DNA of 41,631 nt from an uncultured bacterium (lineage in GTDB: Bacteria; Myxococcota_A; UBA796; CAJQPC01): contig CAJQPC010000066.1 in NCBI GenBank assembly GCA_905480105.1, positions 1-41,631 on the forward strand. Reading direction: 5' to 3'. Below, one piece after another: positions 1 to 8,387 of this stretch. The first letter of the stretch is position 1, and each line of letters starts with the position of its first letter. The position numbers and the translations under genes are program-made. The notes under the pieces were generated by a model that was given only the letters and a program-made list of their open reading frames with translations, had not been told where the DNA came from and ran no database searches.

Positions 1-3000
1 CCGCTGCCGCTGGGCCCGGTCAGCGCCACCAGCCCCCACGCCGCCAGGCTCAGGTCCTGGCCCTGCAGACCCGGCGCCGTACAGCCTTGAATGAACACTC
101 CCGGCGCGCCTACACGACCGGCAAGAGCTTGGGGAGCGCGAAGCGCCACGGCCGTAGGTCCCTGACCTGCCAGGACTTGGTTGGCTGGGCCTTGATGGAG
201 AAGCTCTCCGCCCAGAGGACCAGCCCCAGGACCCAGCTCGATGACATGGTCGGCGGCCGCAATCATGGATGGACGGTGCTCGACGACCAGCACCGTGTTC
301 CCTTGGGCGACCAACCCGCGTAGGCGCTGAATCAAGGCCAGAACGCCCGGCTCATCCAGACCAGCGCAGGGCTCGTCGAGCACCAGGGTCAGCTGGCTGA
401 GTCCCGACTGAAGCATCCCAGACAGGCGCAAGCGCTGAAGCTCGCCCCCGGAGAGGCTGTCGCTGCGTCGGTCCAGCCGCAGGTGTCCCAGGCCCAGGGC
501 CAACAGGTCATCCAGCGCATGATGCAGCTCGGGCAACAAGGCCTGGACCACCGGGTCCTTGAGTTCTGAGATCAGCCCTGGCAGCTGCTCCAAAGGGCGG
601 GCCATGCACTGGGGCAAGCTCATTCCGGCCAACAAAACCGCACGGCCCCGGGGCCCCAATCTCTGGCCACTGCAGTCTGGGCAGGGCTGGTCTTGCAAAG
701 GCGCGCGCCATGCTGCGCCGCTCTTTCGCTGTCCACGTACACTGGCCTCGTTCTCGACCAGATGGCAGAGCCCTGGCCAGGTGCCTTCAAATTGATGCTC
801 TCCGGCACGCTCTCCGCGCTGGAACTTCCAGCGCACCGACACCTGCTGCTCCCCGGCCCCATAGAGAGCCACCTGCTGGGCGGCCTGGGGTAGGTCCTGC
901 CAAGAAACGCTCAGATCCACGCCCGGCAAAACGGCCTGGAGCGTGGCCATATACTGGCCATCGTGCTCCCCAAAGAACTGGCCAGGCTTGGTGCCCTTCA
1001 TCGCGCCGTGGGCAATCGGCAGCTCGGGATGGGTCATTAGGCCCACCGGGGTACAGCGCTGAACCACACCCAAGCCCTCGCAGAGCGGACAGGCACCCAG
1101 CGCACGGTCAGGAGACAGATCTCCCGCGCTGAGCCCGCTGGGCTGCCCATCCACCTTGCCCGCCCTGGACCAGAGCAGGCGAAGCAGAGGCCCCAGGCCG
1201 CTCTGGGTGGCCACTGTGGAGCGCGACCCCAACCGGGGCTTTCTCTGCCGCAGGGCAACAACGGGTGTCAGCCCCTGCGCGCTGTCCAAGTCCGGCTGGG
1301 GCAAGCGCCGCATGAAGCGACGGATCTGAAACGGCAGGGTCTCCGAGAAGCGCCCCCAGGCCAGAGCCGCGACCGTGTCGAATGCCAGGGAGCTCTTTCC
1401 ACTACCCGACGGCCCCACCACCACGCTGAGCTTGCGATGTGGGATGTCCACGTCCAGGCCCTTGAGGTTGTGGGTGCGCACCCCGCGCAGGCGAATGCTG
1501 TCCAGGGTCTTGCTCAGGGCACGGGGCCCTTGACTGGCTTGAAGCGGGCTGGTGTTTAGGGGCTGCGTTGGGACAACACGGCCGGCACGAAGCGTGACCC
1601 GGTGGTCGGCGGCGGCCCATAGGGCCCGGTGATGGGAGATGGCCAAGACCGTGCTGCCACGCTCCACCAAGGCGTCGATGGCCTGCAGCAAACGCACGAC
1701 ATCTTGGGGGTGGAGTCCCCGGTCTGGCTCGTCCATGAGCAGCAGCGCGGGCCCCGACTTGGCCAACCAGGTGGCCAGTTTGACCCGCTGGCCCTCACCC
1801 CGGCTCAGGGTCGTAGACGACTGGCCCAAGCGCAGGTAGCCCAGCCCCAGGTCCACCATGGCCTGGCAGAGCTGGGCGATGGGCGGGTCCTGGGCAAAGA
1901 CCTCCCGCGCTTCTTCCATCGACAGGCGCAGAGTCTGGGCGATGTCCCGCCCTCCCAGAGTGACCGCAAGCACCTGCTCAGCGTAGCGCCCGCCCCCACA
2001 ATCCGAGCACTCCAGCTCCAAGTCCTCGAGCAAGTGCAAGCCCACCTTGCGCACCCCCAAGCCCTGACACGTGGCACAGCGGCCCGCCTTGGAGTTGAAG
2101 GAGAAGTGGCTCGCGCTCAGGCCCAGTTTTTTGGCCTGGGAGGTCCCCGCGAAGCGCTTGCGCACCAGGTCGAAGAGCCCACTCCAGGTGGCCGGCGTGC
2201 TTCGCGGAGTGCGGCCGATGGGCTTGGCGTCTACCGCACGAACCGCCAGGCCCTTGGGCACACCACTCAAGGTTTCAAAAGAACCTCCGCGCTCCCCGTT
2301 TAGCGCAGGCAGCAGAGTCCCAAAGACCAGAGAGCTCTTTCCAGCGCCAGAGGGTCCAGCGACCAGGTTGAAGCACCCCATCTGCACGTCCAGATCAGCC
2401 TGTTCCAGGCCATTCAGGGTCGCGCCGGACAGCCGAATCACCCCCTTCCCCGCCCTGGGACAGGCTTTGGCTGCAGGGGTCTCCCCCAGGGGCGCCTCTC
2501 CAGGCCGTATGGGACCTGCGCGCAGCACTTCTCCACCCTGTGGTCCTGCTCCAGGTCCCAACACGACCAAGTGCTCGGCATAGCGCACCATGTCAGGATC
2601 GTGCTCCACCACAAGCAAGGTGTTGCCCGCCTCTCGCAGCTCCTCCAGCACTTGGGCCATGCCCGCCTGGCTTTCCGGATGCAGCCCAAGCGTGGGCTCG
2701 TCCAAGGCCACGAGCATGCCCCCCAAACCTCCAGCAATCCCGGCCCCACCTGAGATCTGAGCTGCCAGGCGCACGCGCTGGCCCTCTCCGCCAGACAGGG
2801 TGGTGCTCTCCCGGCCCAAGCTGAGATGCCCCAGGCCCAGACGCGAGAGCCGCTCCAGTCGGCCCATGAGGCTGGGTGCCAGGGCATGCCAGGCCGCGCT
2901 ACCCGGCAGGCCCTCCAGCACGGGGAGCAGTTCCCGAATGGGCAGCGCAAGAAATGCAGGCAGTGTGTGGCCGGCAAGCGGCGTGTGTCCTGAGAGCTGG

Positions 3001-3872
3001 GCTTGGCGCCCTATACGGGCCAGACGGCTGCCCGCACAGACGGAGCAGGCGACCGAGCGAACGAAGCGCAGGATGTTCGGATTCCGGTCGCGCTTGAGTG
3101 TCTCGCGGATCACCGGTACCAGTCCCCGGTAGTAGCCCTCCTCCCGCGGCCGAGCGGTGATGCCCGACCACTTCATGCGGGACTCGATGCTGTGTTTGCC
3201 GAAGGGCACCTTGAAGACCTGGGTGCCAAAGAAAACCACCTGGACCTGCTCAGGGGTCAGCTGTGCCCAGGGGGTGTCCACATCAAAGCCGTGGGCCCGG
3301 CAGATGCGGTCCATCACGTCGACGGTGACCTGACTGTAGACCGTGTACCCACTCTTCAGGGTGGGCCGAAGGGCGCCCTGGCGGATCGTCTTGCTGGAGT
3401 CCACCACCAAGAGCTCAGGGTCTACTTGATCTTCTACCCCCAGGCCGGCACAGGCCGGGCACGCGCCCAGCGGGTGGTTGAAGCTAAAGTGGCTCCGGGT
3501 CAAGGCCTCACCGCCAGGGTCCACGGCCACCCGGGCAAAGAGCAGGCGAAGCAGATCCAAGGCGCCACTCAGGGTTCCCACAGTGGAGCGGGCGCTGGCG
3601 CTCAGAGCACGCTCTCCGACCGAGAGCGTCACCGGCAAGCCCTGGATGCTGCCCAAGTCAGCGCGCCCCAGCTTGCCAAGCTGCAAGCGGGCTTTGGGCG
3701 AAAGGGCGCTCAGGTAACGGCGCTGTCCCTCTCGCAGCAAGGTCTGGTGAACCAAGGAAGTCTTGCCAGATCCCGAGGGCCCAAGTACCGAGATCCAGCG
3801 GCCCAGCGGCAGCTCTAAGTCCACGTCCTTGAGGTTGTTCTCGCGGGCGCCGTGCAGGATCAGTTTGGACAT
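1..3872 (-). CDS. uvrA: Tandem (double-length) UvrA-like excinuclease ATPase, 3' end outside window
   Basis: About 1290 residues are visible from ATG 3872; the frame is open at the window edge. UvrA is the damage-recognising ABC-type ATPase of nucleotide excision repair and normally carries two ATPase modules. Here I see three complete modules and the start of a fourth. Walker A lies near residues 31-38 (GPSGSGKT), 505 (GPSGAGKS), 818 (GPSGSGKS) and about 1283 (GPSGSG, at the edge). Signatures are near 359 (LSGGEGQR), 689 (LSRGEGQR, degenerate) and 1138 (LSGGELQR). Walker B motifs include LDEPTLGLHP and MDEPDRGLHP. Zinc-type CxxC pairs occur (CPACAGLG, CSVCAGSR, CATCQGLG, CSDCGGGR, CPLCEGLG, CPDCSGQR). 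Walker A-to-signature spacing in modules 1 and 3 is about 320-330 residues, roughly 130 shorter than in E. coli UvrA. This suggests the UvrB-binding domain is missing, as in UvrA2. No good ribosome binding site is visible at the start. Family certain, exact role inferred. Confidence 0.93.
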   Translation of the reverse strand, partial: MSKLILHGARENNLKDVDLELPLGRWISVLGPSGSGKTSLVHQTLLREGQRRYLSALSPKARLQLGKLGRADLGSIQGLPVTLSVGERALSASARSTVGTLSGALDLLRLLFARVAVDPGGEALTRSHFSFNHPLGACPACAGLGVEDQVDPELLVVDSSKTIRQGALRPTLKSGYTVYSQVTVDVMDRICRAHGFDVDTPWAQLTPEQVQVVFFGTQVFKVPFGKHSIESRMKWSGITARPREEGYYRGLVPVIRETLKRDRNPNILRFVRSVACSVCAGSRLARIGRQAQLSGHTPLAGHTLPAFLALPIRELLPVLEGLPGSAAWHALAPSLMGRLERLSRLGLGHLSLGRESTTLSGGEGQRVRLAAQISGGAGIAGGLGGMLVALDEPTLGLHPESQAGMAQVLEELREAGNTLLVVEHDPDMVRYAEHLVVLGPGAGPQGGEVLRAGPIRPGEAPLGETPAAKACPRAGKGVIRLSGATLNGLEQADLDVQMGCFNLVAGPSGAGKSSLVFGTLLPALNGERGGSFETLSGVPKGLAVRAVDAKPIGRTPRSTPATWSGLFDLVRKRFAGTSQAKKLGLSASHFSFNSKAGRCATCQGLGVRKVGLHLLEDLELECSDCGGGRYAEQVLAVTLGGRDIAQTLRLSMEEAREVFAQDPPIAQLCQAMVDLGLGYLRLGQSSTTLSRGEGQRVKLATWLAKSGPALLLMDEPDRGLHPQDVVRLLQAIDALVERGSTVLAISHHRALWAAADHRVTLRAGRVVPTQPLNTSPLQASQGPRALSKTLDSIRLRGVRTHNLKGLDVDIPHRKLSVVVGPSGSGKSSLAFDTVAALAWGRFSETLPFQIRRFMRRLPQPDLDSAQGLTPVVALRQRKPRLGSRSTVATQSGLGPLLRLLWSRAGKVDGQPSGLSAGDLSPDRALGACPLCEGLGVVQRCTPVGLMTHPELPIAHGAMKGTKPGQFFGEHDGQYMATLQAVLPGVDLSVSWQDLPQAAQQVALYGAGEQQVSVRWKFQRGERAGEHQFEGTWPGLCHLVENEASVRGQRKSGAAWRAPLQDQPCPDCSGQRLGPRGRAVLLAGMSLPQCMARPLEQLPGLISELKDPVVQALLPELHHALDDLLALGLGHLRLDRRSDSLSGGELQRLRLSGMLQSGLSQLTLVLDEPCAGLDEPGVLALIQRLRGLVAQGNTVLVVEHRPSMIAAADHVIELGPGAGPLGGELLHQGPANQVLAGQGPTAVALRAPQALAGRVGAPGVFIQGCTAPGLQGQDLSLAAWGLVALTGPSGS

Positions 3873-3991
3873 TCAAGGCGATTAGCGCCGCCCAGCGCCA
3901 GCGCCCAGCGTCCAGCGTCCACAGCCAAGCGTAGGCTATAGAATGAGCCACCTACCGGAGCCCCCCCATTTCAAATCCCATCTCCGTCACC

Positions 3992-4576
3992 GTGCTGCCC
4001 AACGGTCCCTTGAAAATCTCCTGCGAGCAGGCCATCGCCCTGTCCTTCAAGGGAAAGCCCCTGCCCAGCGAGCCTGGGCAGGACCACTATCTCTGCCGTT
4101 GCGGCCAGAGTAAGAACAGCCCCTACTGCGACGGCACCCACGCCAAGGTGGGCTTTGACGGGAGCCCCAACAAGCGCAAGCCCAAGAGCGCCAAGATCTG
4201 GCAGGGCCGCACCATTCAGACGCGCTTTGATCGGGGCCTGTGCATGCACATTTACACCTGTGAGCCGCTGGCTGCACTGCGGAAGGCCGAGCTGGAAGGG
4301 GACGACTCCGCTGCACAGACAATCGCGGACAAGGTCCAGCAGTGCCCCTCTGGTGCCCTGCAGTTTAGCGCCGATTCGGCCAAATCTCCTGAGCCGGAAG
4401 CTCCGGCCCTGATCATCCGAGAGGGCGCTGAGATTCAGTTGCAGGGGCCCTTCGAGATCAACCACCCCATGCGACCAGGCCAGCCCACCACCCGGGCCAC
4501 CCTGTGCCGTTGTGGACTCAGTAAAAACAAGCCCTACTGTGATGGGCGCCACACCCAAGCAAAGGACTTTGCGTAG
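3992..4576 (+). CDS. CDGSH iron-sulfur protein with two CDGSH motifs flanking a Fer4_19-type domain
   Basis: Small cytosolic Fe-S protein of about 194 residues. Two CDGSH-type [2Fe-2S] motifs are visible: CRCGQSKNSPYCDGTH near residue 35 and CRCGLSKNKPYCDGRH near residue 177. Between them is a segment typical of the divergent 4Fe-4S mono-cluster (Fer4_19) domain, with TRFDRGLCMHIYTC and QQCPSGAL. Such proteins are thought to act in electron transfer or Fe-S/redox homeostasis; the partner is unknown here. The only conventional start is GTG 3992. An upstream ATT at 3968 has a well-placed GGAG (3957-3960, 7-nt gap) and would restore eight residues (ISNPISVT) of the usual first strand. The next gene starts right after its TAG stop, so the two are probably co-translated. 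Confidence 0.88.
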   Translation: MLPNGPLKISCEQAIALSFKGKPLPSEPGQDHYLCRCGQSKNSPYCDGTHAKVGFDGSPNKRKPKSAKIWQGRTIQTRFDRGLCMHIYTCEPLAALRKAELEGDDSAAQTIADKVQQCPSGALQFSADSAKSPEPEAPALIIREGAEIQLQGPFEINHPMRPGQPTTRATLCRCGLSKNKPYCDGRHTQAKDFA

Positions 4577-5050
4577 ATGGGCATCTCCGAAGACGGACGC
4601 TCCTGGAGCGACAAAGGCTGGACCGCGCGCATTGTGCTGAACGAGGACGGCGGTGGCTGGGCCCTGTCGATGACCCAGGATGGGAACGACGAGCCGATCT
4701 TGGTCGTGCCGTGGGTCATGGGCCGAAACAAAAAAGACCCTAAGCCACTGAATAAGGCGGATTTTTCAAGCCAGCTCAAAGCGGCCAGGGACTTTGTGGC
4801 CCGTCACAAGCAACAGCTGGCAGCGGCTCATCGGGTCACCCGCAATGTCAGTGATGCCGCCGGCCCCATCCAGGTCGTCTTTGACCTAATTCCTGATGAG
4901 TTCGAGCCCGAGGGCGAGCTTGTGGCTTGGCGCGGTCAAGAAGAGGTGGCCCGGGTGCGCTGCGCGGCCGGCTTTAAGCTGACCCAGGCAGAAGCCCAGA
5001 GCTGGGTCGACGGGGAATATGGGCCAGTCAGTGGTGGGGTCGAGTGGTAG
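4577..5050 (+). CDS. Unknown 157-aa protein coupled to the CDGSH gene
   Basis: The ATG directly follows the TAG stop of the CDGSH gene (TAGATG, no gap), so it is very likely translated by coupling. I do not recognise a family. The protein is soluble, acidic to neutral and Trp-rich, with no signal peptide or membrane segment. The N-terminal half reads like a beta-rich fold (WSDKGWTARIVLNEDGGGW). The middle has a helical stretch rich in Lys and Gln (near residues 62-85), and the C-terminus ends in a WVDGEYGPVSGG segment. It could be an accessory factor for the Fe-S protein, but that rests only on position. Base composition matches its neighbours. Confidence 0.8.
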   Translation: MGISEDGRSWSDKGWTARIVLNEDGGGWALSMTQDGNDEPILVVPWVMGRNKKDPKPLNKADFSSQLKAARDFVARHKQQLAAAHRVTRNVSDAAGPIQVVFDLIPDEFEPEGELVAWRGQEEVARVRCAAGFKLTQAEAQSWVDGEYGPVSGGVEW

Positions 5051-5094
5051 GCCGGCCGCGGGTGCTTAACTAAAGGGACAACCCCAAGGCCCCC

Positions 5095-5619
5095 ATGAAG
5101 AAGCTCCTCCCACTCTTTCTGCTGTTCCCCCTCGCAGCCTGCGACGAGGCCGAGACGTCCACCTTGCAGGCCGTCCCGACCGTAGATGTTGAGGCGTACA
5201 TGGGTACTTGGTACGAGATCGCCAACTTCCCCATGCGCTTCCAGAAAGGGTGCACCGGCACCACCGCCACCTACGCCCTGGACGGAGACCAGGTCAGTGT
5301 GGTCAACCGCTGCTTCAAGGACAGCCTGGACGGCAAGGAGACTGTGGCCAAGGGCCGTGCACGCATCGTGGATATGGAGAGCAACGCCAAGCTGGAAGTC
5401 AGCTTCTTCGGTCCCTTCTGGGGCGACTACTGGATCATCGATCTGGCCGATGACTACAGCTACGCCGTGGTGGGCCACCCCGACCGCAGCTACCTGTGGA
5501 TCTTAAGCCGCACGCCCCAGATGGACCCAAGGGTCTACGAAGGTATCTTGGAGCGCCTAGAAAACGAGAGCGCGTACGACTTGAGCCCTTTGACGGTAAC
5601 CGAGCAGCCCCAGGGCTAA
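5095..5619 (+). CDS. blc: Bacterial lipocalin (Blc-type) lipoprotein
   Basis: A 174-residue lipoprotein with a classical signal (MKKLLPLFLLFPLAAC, lipobox LAAC, Cys16), followed by a lipocalin barrel. Hallmarks are the first conserved region GTWYEIANFP near residue 42, the paired Cys in QKGC and VNRC, FFGPFWGDYWIIDL, and the Blc-type YLWILSRTP near residue 138. Blc proteins bind fatty acids or lysophospholipids at the envelope and help membrane maintenance under stress. Asp follows the lipidated Cys, which in enterobacteria signals inner-membrane retention; whether the rule holds here is unknown. It is one of the few exported proteins in this window with a Lys-containing signal n-region. Its TAA stop (5617-5619) abuts the converging stop of the next gene at 5620. 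Confidence 0.93.
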   Translation: MKKLLPLFLLFPLAACDEAETSTLQAVPTVDVEAYMGTWYEIANFPMRFQKGCTGTTATYALDGDQVSVVNRCFKDSLDGKETVAKGRARIVDMESNAKLEVSFFGPFWGDYWIIDLADDYSYAVVGHPDRSYLWILSRTPQMDPRVYEGILERLENESAYDLSPLTVTEQPQG

Positions 5620-6789
5620 CTATTGCGCCCCAATCCGCAGTACCAAATCTCCATCTCCGCAGTCGCCCCGACCATCACAGTTGCTGGTGGTGACATAGAG
5701 ACCGCCATCGGGGCCCATGGTGACCTCGCGCAGGCGACCGTATTCCTGGGAGAGGTAAACCTCGGAGATCAGCACATTGCCACCGGGACCGATGCGCAGG
5801 CGGTGCAGGTGCCGCGCAGCAGTGTCAAAACCCAACACGCCAATGAGTAAGTCTCCCTGCCAGTCGGGAAGCTCACTGCCCCTGTAGATGGCGGCGCCGC
5901 CAGGGGGCATGGCGTCGGAGAAGGTGATGGACGCTTGAACAAAACCCTCACCCTCTTCACAGGCGTAGACCTCGGGCCAGCCCAAGTTGTCCCCAGCCGA
6001 GGCCAAGGTGATCTCGTCGTGACCACTGCGGCCGCCCTCGTTGCCCAAGCCGCTGGGGCCGTGGTCGGAGATCAGCATGCGGCCATCGTCCCGCCAGTCA
6101 AAGCCCTGGGTGTTGCGCACGCCGTAGATCCAAGTGGCTGATCCTGGGAAGGGGTTGTCATCGGGAACGCTGCCGTCCAACTCCAGACGAAGGACCTTGC
6201 CCGCTGGGCTGGCGGTGTCCTGAGAGCTGTCCGGGTCCCCCGCATCTCCAGTGCCTACGTAGAGTTTGTCGTCGGGGCCGATGCGCAAGCGCCCGCCATT
6301 GTGGTACTGGCGCGCTGGAATACCTGCGAAAATCATCTTGTCGAAAGACGCGCTCAGAGCATCTTCGGCCAGAACCCATTGTTGGACTTGGTTCTCCGTC
6401 GTCTCGCCGTCCACGGTCGCGTAGATAAAAAAGGCCCGGTTCTGTGCAAAGTCCGGATGCAGGACGAGACCAAGCAGCCCACCCTCCCCACGCTCAGTGA
6501 CCGGGACTTGGGCCAAACTCATGAGCTCGCCGTTGTCCACCAAGTTTAGGCGCCCATCCCGCTCGGTGAGCAGCATGCGGCCATCGGGCAGCCAGTCCAC
6601 GGCCCAGGGCGTGGCAAGCCCCTGCACCACCACCTCTACCGTCAGGGGCGTGCTGCCATCCGGTCCCCAGCCGCTCTCGACGGTCTGGCACTCCAGCGGC
6701 AAGACCGCGCTGTCCTGGGTGTCCTGCGTGTCCTGGGGGACCGAGGTATCCGGGGTGGCCTTGGTACAAGCGAATAGAATGAACAGCAT
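5620..6789 (-). CDS. PQQ-dependent sugar dehydrogenase family lipoprotein (GSDH)
   Basis: Soluble-type glucose/aldose dehydrogenase beta-propeller that would oxidise sugars in the periplasm using PQQ. Visible family motifs: TPWAVDWLPDGRMLLTER, LLGLVLHPDF, YHNGGRLRIGPDDKLYVGTG, YGVRNTQGFDW, ISDHGPSG, GDNLGWPEV and a C-terminal propeller blade with GPDGGLYV. I chose ATG 6789 because GGAG sits 7 nt upstream; the protein then begins MLFILFAC, a very short lipoprotein signal followed by a Thr/Asp/Gln linker. An ATG at 6870 would add 27 residues, but these look unlike a signal and have no such ribosome site. The substrate is unknown, and no PQQ biosynthesis genes are in the window. Confidence 0.9.
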   Translation of the reverse strand: MLFILFACTKATPDTSVPQDTQDTQDSAVLPLECQTVESGWGPDGSTPLTVEVVVQGLATPWAVDWLPDGRMLLTERDGRLNLVDNGELMSLAQVPVTERGEGGLLGLVLHPDFAQNRAFFIYATVDGETTENQVQQWVLAEDALSASFDKMIFAGIPARQYHNGGRLRIGPDDKLYVGTGDAGDPDSSQDTASPAGKVLRLELDGSVPDDNPFPGSATWIYGVRNTQGFDWRDDGRMLISDHGPSGLGNEGGRSGHDEITLASAGDNLGWPEVYACEEGEGFVQASITFSDAMPPGGAAIYRGSELPDWQGDLLIGVLGFDTAARHLHRLRIGPGGNVLISEVYLSQEYGRLREVTMGPDGGLYVTTSNCDGRGDCGDGDLVLRIGAQ

Positions 6790-6869
6790 GAAATGGCTCC
6801 AAGGGCTGCTCTCCCCTAGCCTGTCTGGCTGCACCCGATATCTGAAGAACCAGCATTCGCGCCCTGCCA

Positions 6870-7517
6870 CTAAAAGGCAGGCTCCGAGCGCAGCGTGAGG
6901 GACTCCCCGCTGAAGGGGTGGGCCAGCTCCAACACCGCTGCATGCAAGCAGAGCCGATCGGCCGCCGCCAGGGCCTGCGGATGGGCGTAGAAGCGGTCCC
7001 CCAGGATGGGGTGCCCAATCGCCTCAAGGTGGAGTCGAAGCTGGTGGGAGCGCCCGGTTCTTGGGTGCAGAGAGAGCCTGCTGTGCCCATCCGAATCCAG
7101 GCTCAGCACGTGCCAGTCCGTCTGGGCCGACTTTCCATCTGCATCCACCCGGGATCTGGGCCGCCCGGTCTCTCGGCTCAAAGCCAAGCGGATGCTGCCA
7201 CCCTTCTCCCTGGGTTGCCCGAACACCCGTGCGATGTAGGTCTTGGAGATCTGCCGCTCTTGGAACTGCTGCATCAGGGATCGCTCAGCTTTGCGGCGCA
7301 GGGCCAGGACAAACAACCCAGAGGTGTCCATGTCCAAGCGATGCACTGGGTAGAGCGTCCCAAATTGCCCTTTCAATCGAGAGACAACACAGTCCGAGTG
7401 CTCCCGACCCGGCACGCTGAGCAAGCCGCTGGGCTTGTTCACCGCCACCAAATCACGGTCCTGGTACACCACCTCCAGGGAGCCTCCTGGAGGCTCATAA
7501 ACCCAGCCGTCAGCCAT
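6870..7517 (-). CDS. RluA-family RNA pseudouridine synthase
   Basis: A 215-residue enzyme converting uridine to pseudouridine in rRNA or tRNA. The catalytic motif HRLDMDTSG is near residue 59, with the catalytic Asp in RLDMDTSG. Other family marks are YQDRDLVAVNKPSGLLSVPG at the N-terminus, TYIARVFG, the LHPRTGRSHQLRLHL motif and GHPILGDRFY. There is no S4 domain, so it resembles the short RluA/TruC-like members rather than RluC/D; I do not assign a specific target. Its ATG overlaps the TAA of the methyltransferase upstream by one base (TAATG), indicating an operon. Confidence 0.94.
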   Translation of the reverse strand: MADGWVYEPPGGSLEVVYQDRDLVAVNKPSGLLSVPGREHSDCVVSRLKGQFGTLYPVHRLDMDTSGLFVLALRRKAERSLMQQFQERQISKTYIARVFGQPREKGGSIRLALSRETGRPRSRVDADGKSAQTDWHVLSLDSDGHSRLSLHPRTGRSHQLRLHLEAIGHPILGDRFYAHPQALAAADRLCLHAAVLELAHPFSGESLTLRSEPAF

Positions 7518-8200
7518 TAGGCGCGCCCAACGCAGTGCAAGCCCAAGCCGTAAAGGGTCGGCTGAGTGTGCACCTGGGCAAAGCCGGCCTGCCCGAAGAG
7601 CTGAACGACGCTGCTGTCACTGAGCATGCCGTTGGCGCTTCCGAACAGCCGCCAGAGAGCCATAGACGTACAAAAGCGAGCGGTGTCCCAAGGGTTCTGC
7701 CAGATCTGTGCAAGCTGCCCTCGTGCGTGCCAAGCGGCGCTGAACAGGGTGCCCGCAGCATGGGGCTCCATCAGCACCAGGCTCCCTCCGGGTCTGAGAA
7801 CCCGACGAACCTCCCGGAGAACCGCTCGACGGTCGTGCACCAAGTACAGGAAGCTGTGTCCAGTGACCAAGTCCACGCTGTGGTCCGGTAACTGCAGGGC
7901 AGCGGCATCCCCATGCGTGAAAGACAAGCGCCTTAGGTGAGAAAACTCCCGGCGGTGGCTGGCCTGGGCCCGCTCAATCATGCGCTCGGAGAAGTCCAGG
8001 CCCAGGACCTGGGCCCCGCTGCGCTCGGCAAGCTCAAAGCTACTTACTCCTGGACCACAGCCCAGATCCAAGATGGTCTCCGGCATGGTGGGCACATGCT
8101 CCAGCAGGCGCGATATCTGCCGGCGCCAGAGCTTTTGGGCGGTCATACAGTCGTAGCCGCGTGCGGCAAACTTAAAGACCCAGGTGTTGGTGCTGTCCAT
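7517..8200 (-). CDS. SAM-dependent class I methyltransferase
   Basis: UbiE/BioC-like methyltransferase of about 227 residues. Motif I is ILDLGCGPGVSSFELA near residue 42, followed by LGLDFSERMIERA, the acidic GDAAALQLPDHSVDLV and a post-motif LREVRRVLRPGGSLVLMEP. Substrate not predictable. I chose ATG 8200 (GAGG five nt upstream); ATG 8266 would add 22 residues but has a poorer ribosome site. The stop overlaps the start of the pseudouridine synthase by one base, so the two genes share an mRNA. A modification role linked to RNA is possible only by neighbourhood. Confidence 0.88.
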   Translation of the reverse strand: MDSTNTWVFKFAARGYDCMTAQKLWRRQISRLLEHVPTMPETILDLGCGPGVSSFELAERSGAQVLGLDFSERMIERAQASHRREFSHLRRLSFTHGDAAALQLPDHSVDLVTGHSFLYLVHDRRAVLREVRRVLRPGGSLVLMEPHAAGTLFSAAWHARGQLAQIWQNPWDTARFCTSMALWRLFGSANGMLSDSSVVQLFGQAGFAQVHTQPTLYGLGLHCVGRA

Positions 8201-8387
8201 CTTGGCCTCGATCAAGGGCGTAATGCCTTGGGTCTGAGCCTGCTGGCAGCGGATAGCGAATAGCATGCAGAGAACGACTCACGCGGGAGTTCAGACCAGG
8301 TTCGGCCCTTCCGAACAGTGACCTTCGATTCTTCCGCATAGACGAACCGAAGGGCAGCCTCTACTTTGAGATCAACCGGAGCCCGAC

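Noticed and set aside
1629..2303. Plus-strand frames of up to 271 codons within 1-3872
   Set aside because: All lie antisense to the UvrA-like gene, whose motifs are unambiguous.
3943..3945. ATG at 3943 as start of the CDGSH gene
   Set aside because: It is in another reading frame and would not join the CDGSH frame without a frameshift.
6787..6870. Longer start at 6870 for the sugar dehydrogenase
   Set aside because: The extra 27 residues do not look like a signal peptide, and the ATG at 6789 has a much better ribosome site.
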